Assembly (NCBI RefSeq): GCF_025351295.1 | Contig: NZ_JANXWD010000135.1 | Coordinates: 1-35,292 of the forward strand | DNA: 35,292 nucleotides | Direction of reading: 5' to 3' | Source of the DNA: Phenylobacterium sp. | GTDB lineage: Bacteria > Pseudomonadota > Alphaproteobacteria > Caulobacterales > Caulobacteraceae | Shown here: positions 31,604 to 35,292 of the stretch, piece after piece | Numbering within the stretch: the stretch's first letter is position 1 | Layout: every line of letters begins with the position of its first letter | Made by a program: the position numbers and the translations under genes | The notes under the pieces: model-generated | Database searches by the model: none | What the model saw: the letters and a program-made list of their open reading frames with translations, nothing else | What the model was told of the DNA's origin: nothing

Positions 31604-31857
31604 GCGTTTGCGAGCCGGCCGGGCGACCGGGGCGGCGTCTAGACCGGCCTCGGGTTTCCACCGGGACGACAACGCGTGGACCGGCCGGCGCGTCGGCGCC
31701 TGTTGGCGGGCGTTCCACAGCCATCGCCAAGCTTCGTAAAGGCCCGAATTCAATCGTCTTTTCGGCCGACTCGCTAGATGTTCCACAACGGCTCGTCGAG
31801 GCGCGGACAGCGCGCCCGCGACCGCGCGAGATTTTTCAAAAAAGTTGAAAATCGGCC
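31604..31857. other. Gene-free stretch between phyR and the candidate small RNA
   Basis: No convincing protein frame is present. The only strong feature is an AT-rich palindrome at 31830-31853 (GATTTTTCAA, then AAAAG, then TTGAAAATC) in otherwise GC-rich DNA. It ends just before the EcfG-like promoter at 31858 and could act as an UP-type element for that promoter, or as a weak terminator. Confidence 0.4.
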
Positions 31858-31882
31858 GGAACGCTTCGCGGCGATGCGGGTT
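31858..31882 (+). promoter_or_regulatory. EcfG-like promoter before candidate small RNA
   Basis: GGAAC (31858-31862), 16 bases, GGTT (31879-31882). The -35 is perfect and the -10 differs from CGTT by one base, as in the distal nepR promoter. An RNA would start near 31889. No protein start with a ribosome site follows. Confidence 0.55.
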
Positions 31883-31888
31883 CTATAT

Positions 31889-32008
31889 CTGCGGAGGCGG
31901 CGACGCCCCCCCCGACTTGAGGCTGGCGAGCACGCCAGTCTGCCGTCTCCGCACCCCCTTCTCGATGATGCACCCTGGGCGGTTCCGCTGGACCCGCCCT
32001 TCCTTTTT
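31889..32008 (+). ncRNA. Candidate stress-induced small RNA (C-rich loop, GsrN-like in features)
   Basis: The segment after the EcfG-like promoter folds well. A 10-bp outer stem (GCGGAGGCGG 31891-31900 with CCGTCTCCGC 31943-31952, one G-U pair) closes a region that holds eight consecutive C residues (31906-31913) and an inner hairpin CTGGCG-AGCA-CGCCAG (31923-31938). A GGGCGG/CCGCCC hairpin (31977-31999) followed by TTCCTTTTT would terminate it, giving about 120 nt. No protein frame fits. In Caulobacter the SigT-dependent RNA GsrN is about this size and uses a C-rich loop to bind target mRNAs. The similarity here is in features only, not in checked sequence. Confidence 0.5.
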
Positions 32009-32093
32009 GCACAATGGGCGACTCCGCTGGACCCGCCCTTCCCATTTGCGACAATGGGCGGCTCCGCTGGACCTGCCCTTCCTTTCGCGATGA
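31976..32093. repeat. Three tandem 39-40 bp repeats, each a hairpin
   Basis: Copies begin at 31976, 32015 and 32055. Each contains TGGGCG, a constant TCCGCTGGACC core, GCCCTTCC and a T-rich end, and each folds GGGCG against CGCCC. They differ at several positions, so they are not recent. The first copy would be the terminator of the candidate small RNA; all lie 3' of the convergent OmpA-like gene, so they may stop transcription from both sides. Confidence 0.85.
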
Positions 32094-32123
32094 TGGGGTG
32101 GCGGGTCCGCGGGCGGGCCTGGC

Positions 32124-32573
32124 CTACTTCAGCTGGCCCAGCTTCAGGACGATGTCGGCGCGGCGGCGCACCGGTTGCATGGCGCCCTTGGCGGTGAGGG
32201 AGCCCGCGTCCCCGGCGGCGCTGAGGCCGAACTCGGCGGGCGGCAGGTGGGCCTTGGTCAGGGCCTCGCCCACCGAGGCGGCGCGGCGCTTGGACAGTTC
32301 GAGGTTGGCGGCCGGATCGCCGGCGGAATCGGCCAGGCCGAGCACCTTGACCGAGTCCACCCGGCAGCCCTTGGTGCCGGCGGCGGCCATGGCGATGACC
32401 CGCCGACCTTCCGGCGTGAGCTCGGCCTGGTTCGATTCGAAGTAGATCGGGATGGTGACGTCCTGGCAGGTCTTGTCGGCGCGCACCATGCGATCGCGGG
32501 CGCCGTGCGTCATCGCACAACCGCCCAGGCCCATGGCCAGCGCCAGTCCCGTCATCGTCGCGATCTTGTTCAT
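32124..32573 (-). CDS. OmpA-family lipoprotein
   Basis: A 149-residue lipoprotein with lipobox LGGCAM after the signal (KIATMTGLALAMGLG). The OmpA-like peptidoglycan-binding domain covers about residues 40-145: VTIPIYFESNQAELTPEGR, then VKVLGLADSAGDPAANLELSKRR with the Asp and Arg that normally contact diaminopimelate, and RRRADIVLKL at the end. The ATG at 32573 with GGGAG 7 bases upstream is preferred over 32588. It probably tethers the outer membrane to the cell wall. No EcfG pattern was found in front, unlike its neighbour, so it may be read from that gene's promoter or have its own. Confidence 0.9.
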   Translation of the reverse strand: MNKIATMTGLALAMGLGGCAMTHGARDRMVRADKTCQDVTIPIYFESNQAELTPEGRRVIAMAAAGTKGCRVDSVKVLGLADSAGDPAANLELSKRRAASVGEALTKAHLPPAEFGLSAAGDAGSLTAKGAMQPVRRRADIVLKLGQLK

Positions 32574-32663
32574 CAGCCCAGCTCCCATAGGTCCTAAGCC
32601 GCGAAAGGGGCCGCCGGAGACCTGTCCGACCGCCCCTCGATCATATCCGAGCTCGCGGCCGCG

Positions 32664-32999
32664 TCAGCGGGGCGAGCCATTCTCCCAATAGTACCGGCCC
32701 GTGCCGCTGTCGTAGTAGTAATAGCGGCCCGCGCGCTCGTCGTAGTACTGGCGACGGTTGGGCGTGGAGGCGCCGCAGCCGCCATCCTTGCGACAGCCGT
32801 GCACGGCGCCGACCGTGCCGCCGACCGCCGCCCCGACCGCCGCGCCGGTTCCGACGTCGCCCGAGACGGCGCCGATGGCCGCGCCAGCCAGGCCGCCAAG
32901 GACCGCGCCGCCGGCGGCGCTACGTTCCGTGTTACCGGTTGCGGTGCAGGCGGCGGCCAGGACGCCGGTGCCGACAATGGCGATGATGGGCTTCAGCAT
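32664..32999 (-). CDS. Glycine-zipper lipoprotein
   Basis: A 111-residue lipoprotein with the lipobox LAAACTATG, then a glycine zipper (GGAVLGGLAGAAIGAV and GTGAAVGAAVGGTVGAV) typical of surface or envelope-stress lipoproteins such as the Rick_17kDa/OsmB type. A Tyr-rich tail follows (RRQYYDERAGRYYYYDSGTG) with a Cys pair before it. The ATG at 32999 is chosen because it begins the signal peptide and has GGAG upstream; the frame is open to 33029. A perfect EcfG promoter lies 40 bases upstream. The Tyr-rich C-terminus may face the surface or bind the wall, but the function is unknown. Confidence 0.88.
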   Translation of the reverse strand: MLKPIIAIVGTGVLAAACTATGNTERSAAGGAVLGGLAGAAIGAVSGDVGTGAAVGAAVGGTVGAVHGCRKDGGCGASTPNRRQYYDERAGRYYYYDSGTGRYYWENGSPR

Positions 33000-33038
33000 G
33001 CTGAAGGGTCTCCGTGCGGTGTGTTCCATGGTGGCGAA

Positions 33039-33063
33039 AACGCCCCGCCATCCGCGCAGTTCC
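33039..33063 (-). promoter_or_regulatory. EcfG promoter of glycine-zipper lipoprotein gene
   Basis: Minus-strand GGAAC (33063-33059), 16 bases, CGTT (33042-33039). The expected transcript start is near 33032, about 33 bases before the ATG at 32999. Confidence 0.85.
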
Positions 33064-33067
33064 GACC

Positions 33068-33092
33068 GGAACCAAGACCGCGCCCTATCGTT
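33068..33092 (+). promoter_or_regulatory. EcfG promoter of membrane protein / lipid kinase operon
   Basis: GGAAC (33068-33072), 16 bases, CGTT (33089-33092). It is back to back with the minus-strand promoter; the two -35 elements are separated by only 4 bases (GTTCC-GACC-GGAAC). Confidence 0.87.
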
Positions 33093-33126
33093 GCAGTGGA
33101 GGACATCCTGTTCGGAGTATCAAGCC

Positions 33127-33504
33127 GTGACCTCAATCAGCGACCGAGACGCCGTCCGCCGCGAGGAAGGCGCCGATCTGCGCGAGGCCTATGAGCGGGG
33201 CCGCAACGACGCCAAGGCCGCCCGCCGCCGCCATCCGGTGATGATGACCTTCATGGTGATCGCCGCCGCCATCGGCTTTATCGTGGTGGCCTTGGCTGTG
33301 GTGAACGGATCGTTCGGCAGCGCCGGCGGGGTGGTCGATCGCAACCTTGCCACGGCGGCCGACAAGGCAGAGCCTGCGGTGCGCGACGCCGCCAGCCAGG
33401 CCGGCCAGGCGGTGCGCAACGTGACCGATGACAAGACCGTAGCCGGCGACAAGACCGTCGTCGGCGACAAGAACAGGACCGACTCGGCTGCCCCCCACAG
33501 CTAG
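33127..33504 (+). CDS. Small membrane protein of unknown function
   Basis: A 125-residue protein: a charged cytoplasmic N-terminus (DAVRREEGADLREAYERGRN), one transmembrane helix (MMTFMVIAAAIGFIVVALAVV, about residues 39-59) and a periplasmic tail with a short repeat (DDKTVAGDKTVVGDKN). The start is a GTG at 33127 with GGAG 9 bases upstream and an EcfG promoter 35 bases before that. Its stop overlaps the open frame of the following lipid-kinase-like gene. No family is recognised, but stress induction is strongly suggested. Confidence 0.8.
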   Translation: MTSISDRDAVRREEGADLREAYERGRNDAKAARRRHPVMMTFMVIAAAIGFIVVALAVVNGSFGSAGGVVDRNLATAADKAEPAVRDAASQAGQAVRNVTDDKTVAGDKTVVGDKNRTDSAAPHS

Positions 33505-34390
33505 GCCCGACGCCCCCGCCCGTCCCCGCCTCGCCAAGGTCGAGGTCATCGCCAATGTCGCCTCAGGCAGCGTCGGCGCGGACGCCACCGCGCGCCTGGC
33601 CGAGATCTTCGCCGAATTCGGGATCGCCGCGGAGATCCGCACGCCGCCGGTCAAGGATCTGATCGACACCCTGAAGACCAGCATCGCGGCCCGTCCGGAC
33701 CTGCTGGTGATCCTGGCCGGGGACGGCACGGCGCGGGCGGCGGCCGAGCTCTGCGGCCCCGACGGCCCGATGATCGCCCCGCTGCCGGGCGGGACCATGA
33801 ACATGCTGCCCCACGCGGTCTACGGCGTCCGGCCCTGGCCCGAGGCGCTGCGCCTGGCGCTGGAGACCGGCGAGGCGCGGACGCTTGGCGGCGGCGAGGT
33901 CGAGGGTCACCGGTTCCTCTGCGGCGCGATCCTGGGATCGCCGGCGCTGTGGGCCCCCGCTCGCGAGGCGGTGCGGCAGGGCAAGGCCAAGCTGGCCTTC
34001 CTGCGGGCGCGCCGCGCCGTGGGGCGGGCCTTCACCGGCCGGCTGCGCTACTCCGTCGAGGGCGGCGAGCGGGAGAAGACCGAGGCGCTGGTCATCATGT
34101 GCCCGATCGCCTCCAAGGCGCTGGACACCGACGCCAAGGCCCTGGAGGTCGCGGCGATGAACGTGCACGGGGCCGGAGAGGTGCTGCGCCTGGGGCTCAA
34201 CGCCATCGTCCGCGACTGGCGCACCGACCCCGCGGTCCAGGTCCAGGACTGCAAGGTGGTCCGCGTGTGGTCGGCGCAGACCATTCCGGCGGTGCTTGAC
34301 GGGGAGATCGTGCGGCTGAAGGGCCTGGCCGAGATCCGCTACGTCCCCGCCGTCTGCCGCGTCCTGGCCCCGCCCAAGGACCCCGCGTGA
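33488..34390 (+). CDS. Diacylglycerol kinase catalytic domain protein (start unclear)
   Basis: A lipid-kinase-family protein of about 300 residues. The N-terminal motif NVASGSVGADA (the NPxSG loop), LLVILAGDGTARAAAE (the GGDGT nucleotide loop) and IAPLPGGTMNMLPHAVYG are present, then a C-terminal beta-sandwich ending YVPAVCRVLAPP. The frame is open from 33443, yet no ATG, GTG or TTG occurs before the conserved first strand (KVEVIANVASG at about 33536). The first such codon is a GTG at 33707, in the middle of the GDGT strand. The annotated start is the CTG at 33488, overlapping the preceding gene; this is a guess. The protein probably phosphorylates diacylglycerol or a related lipid. It overlaps the phosphoesterase gene by 4 bases. 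Confidence 0.85.
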   Translation: MPPTARPDAPARPRLAKVEVIANVASGSVGADATARLAEIFAEFGIAAEIRTPPVKDLIDTLKTSIAARPDLLVILAGDGTARAAAELCGPDGPMIAPLPGGTMNMLPHAVYGVRPWPEALRLALETGEARTLGGGEVEGHRFLCGAILGSPALWAPAREAVRQGKAKLAFLRARRAVGRAFTGRLRYSVEGGEREKTEALVIMCPIASKALDTDAKALEVAAMNVHGAGEVLRLGLNAIVRDWRTDPAVQVQDCKVVRVWSAQTIPAVLDGEIVRLKGLAEIRYVPAVCRVLAPPKDPA

Positions 34391-35169
34391 GCTTTCGGCT
34401 GGCGCATCTGTCCGACATTCATTTCGGCGGCGAGAACCCGGGCGCGGTCGCCGCGGCCACGGCCCATGTGCAGGCGGGCGGCTTCGACCTGGTGGTGGTC
34501 TCGGGCGACCTGACCCGGTTCGGCGAGGTCGCGGAGTTCCAGGCCGCCGCCGTCTGGCTGGCCAGCCTGCCCGAGCCCCGGCTGGTGACGCCGGGCAATC
34601 ACGACGCGCCCTACCTGGCCTGGGCCGAGCGGGTCGCCGCGCCCTTCCGCCGCTACGAGCGCCACATCGGCCCGGCGCCGGCGCAGAGCTGGCGCGGCGC
34701 CGGCGTCGGCGTGCGCGGCATCAACACCGCGCGCGGCGCCCAGCCCCGGATCAACTGGTCCAAGGGCCAGATCGCGGCTCGGCAGGCGCGGGCCGCCGTC
34801 GACTGGTTCCAGCCCGACGACGCGCTCAGGATCGTGGTGGTGCACCATCCGCTGATCGAGATGCTGGGCGGGCCGATGACCGCCCGGGTCTGGGGCGGGC
34901 CGAAGGCGGCGCTGCGGTTCGCGGAAGCGCAGGTGGACCTGGTGCTCTCGGGCCATATCCATGCGCCCTTCACCTGGCCCTATCCGTGCGGCGACGGGAA
35001 GACCTATGCAGTGGGGGCGGGCACGCTGTCGGTCCGCGAACGCGGGGTGCCGCCGGGCTTCAACGAGATCGAGGTCGAGGCCGGCTGCATCCGCGTCACC
35101 GCGCTGGCCTGGACCGGGTCCAGATACGAACCGTTCCGCACCTGGGCCCTGGACAGACGGACCGCCTAG
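34387..35169 (+). CDS. Calcineurin-like metallophosphoesterase
   Basis: A 260-residue cytoplasmic phosphoesterase. All metal-binding motifs are present in order: LAHLSDIHFGG (D-x-H, residues 6-14), VVSGDLTRFG (GD), TPGNHDAPY (GNHD), VVVHHPLIE (about 156) and LVLSGHIHAP (GHxH, about 190). The closest types act on cyclic nucleotides or phospholipid-related substrates, but the substrate cannot be read from the sequence. The start is a GTG overlapping the kinase stop (GTGA). It belongs to the EcfG-preceded operon with the membrane protein and the lipid kinase. Its TAG stop is formed at the junction with an IS630-type element, so the original end may have been slightly different. Confidence 0.92.
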   Translation: MSFRLAHLSDIHFGGENPGAVAAATAHVQAGGFDLVVVSGDLTRFGEVAEFQAAAVWLASLPEPRLVTPGNHDAPYLAWAERVAAPFRRYERHIGPAPAQSWRGAGVGVRGINTARGAQPRINWSKGQIAARQARAAVDWFQPDDALRIVVVHHPLIEMLGGPMTARVWGGPKAALRFAEAQVDLVLSGHIHAPFTWPYPCGDGKTYAVGAGTLSVRERGVPPGFNEIEVEAGCIRVTALAWTGSRYEPFRTWALDRRTA

Positions 35170-35292
35170 GGCATGACCGCTTTAGCATGGAGCGTAGCCG
35201 GAGTTGACGAGGGAGTTGGCGCACGCGTCGGCCGAGAAGTGGTCGAGGAGCATGCCGATGCGCCGCCAGGTGTGCTCGACGGTGCGTTCTGC
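35168..35292 (-). mobile_element. End of an IS630-type insertion sequence (partial)
   Basis: From about 35169 the sequence GGGCATGACCGCTTTAGC begins an IS end. It follows a TA dinucleotide (35167-35168), the target that IS630/Tc1-type elements duplicate. The transposase C-terminus is encoded just inside. The rest of the element, including the other inverted repeat, lies beyond the window. Confidence 0.7.
35182..35292 (-). CDS. IS630-family transposase, C-terminal fragment (continues beyond window)
   Basis: The minus strand reads AERTVEHTWRRIGMLLDHF, then SADACANSLVNSGYAPC and TAA at 35184-35182. The T-V-x-x-x-W-x-x-I-G spacing and the ACANSLVNSGY end match the usual C-terminus of IS630 transposases (ECANYxxxxGY). 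Only 36 residues are in the window, so intactness of the enzyme cannot be judged; the DDE catalytic residues would lie upstream. Confidence 0.75.
   Translation of the reverse strand, partial: AERTVEHTWRRIGMLLDHFSADACANSLVNSGYAPC

Noticed and set aside
31337..31786. Minus-strand frame opposite the end of phyR
   Set aside because: Crosses the phyR terminator and has no ribosome site or recognisable content.
31830..31900. Relic of an rRNA operon promoter in the AT-rich patch
   Set aside because: TTGAAA and TATATC are 33 bases apart and no rRNA or tRNA sequence follows; the EcfG-like promoter explains the region better.
31976..32093. CRISPR array
   Set aside because: The repeats abut with no spacers, diverge from each other and there are no cas genes.

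Overview
The window is GC-rich, densely packed chromosomal DNA from an alphaproteobacterium, almost certainly a member of the Caulobacteraceae (Phenylobacterium- or Caulobacter-like). The evidence is a ChpT phosphotransferase gene, a complete phyK-sigT-nepR/phyR general stress response locus in the order I recall from Caulobacter, a CtrA-type TTAA-N7-TTAA box, and PEPxxWA-CTERM secreted proteins. No rRNA, tRNA or CRISPR array was seen.

Layout. 1-3.1 kb: two PEP-CTERM secreted proteins flank an alpha/beta hydrolase and a small hypothetical gene. 3.2-4.2 kb: a decayed hybrid histidine kinase. 4.3-7.8 kb: an iron-uptake pair (TonB-dependent siderophore receptor, then a PKHD-type dioxygenase) with Fur-like boxes upstream. 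7.9-12.2 kb: a minus-strand run of class IV aminotransferase-like protein, sulfotransferase-like protein and M28 peptidase, divergent from an M24 peptidase. 12.3-13.2 kb: an aldo/keto reductase-like gene with a degenerate active site. 13.3-19.9 kb: molybdenum cofactor island with moaA, moaD, moaE, moaB, moaC and moeA on the minus strand, and xdhC and mocA on the plus strand. 19.9-22.3 kb: small and secreted unknowns, a CtrA box and a Fur-box-preceded PepSY membrane protein. 22.6-27.7 kb: cysQ, a DUF3553 gene, chpT, an S9 peptidase, a single-domain response regulator and a cheR-like gene. 27.8-31.6 kb: an entericidin-like lipoprotein, phyK, sigT, nepR and phyR. 31.6-35.2 kb: a probable small RNA, an OmpA-like lipoprotein, a glycine-zipper lipoprotein, a small membrane protein, a diacylglycerol-kinase-family protein and a metallophosphoesterase. 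The window ends in the 3' end of an IS630-type element.

How it works together. PhyK, PhyR, NepR and SigT/EcfG form the partner-switching stress module. Matches to the EcfG promoter pattern (GGAAC-N16/17-CGTT, or GGTT) lie in front of nepR-sigT-phyK (two), phyR, the entericidin-like gene, the glycine-zipper lipoprotein and the divergent membrane protein-lipid kinase-phosphoesterase operon. A sixth location precedes a structured, C-rich segment that looks like a small RNA ending in an intrinsic terminator. The stress module therefore appears to sit inside its own regulon.

Other points of interest are an aminotransferase-like protein without a lysine where PLP should bind, paired with a sulfotransferase-like protein; a hybrid kinase reduced to PAS plus the tail of its receiver; several families of intergenic inverted repeats; and two genes whose stop codons are supplied by repeat or insertion-element DNA.
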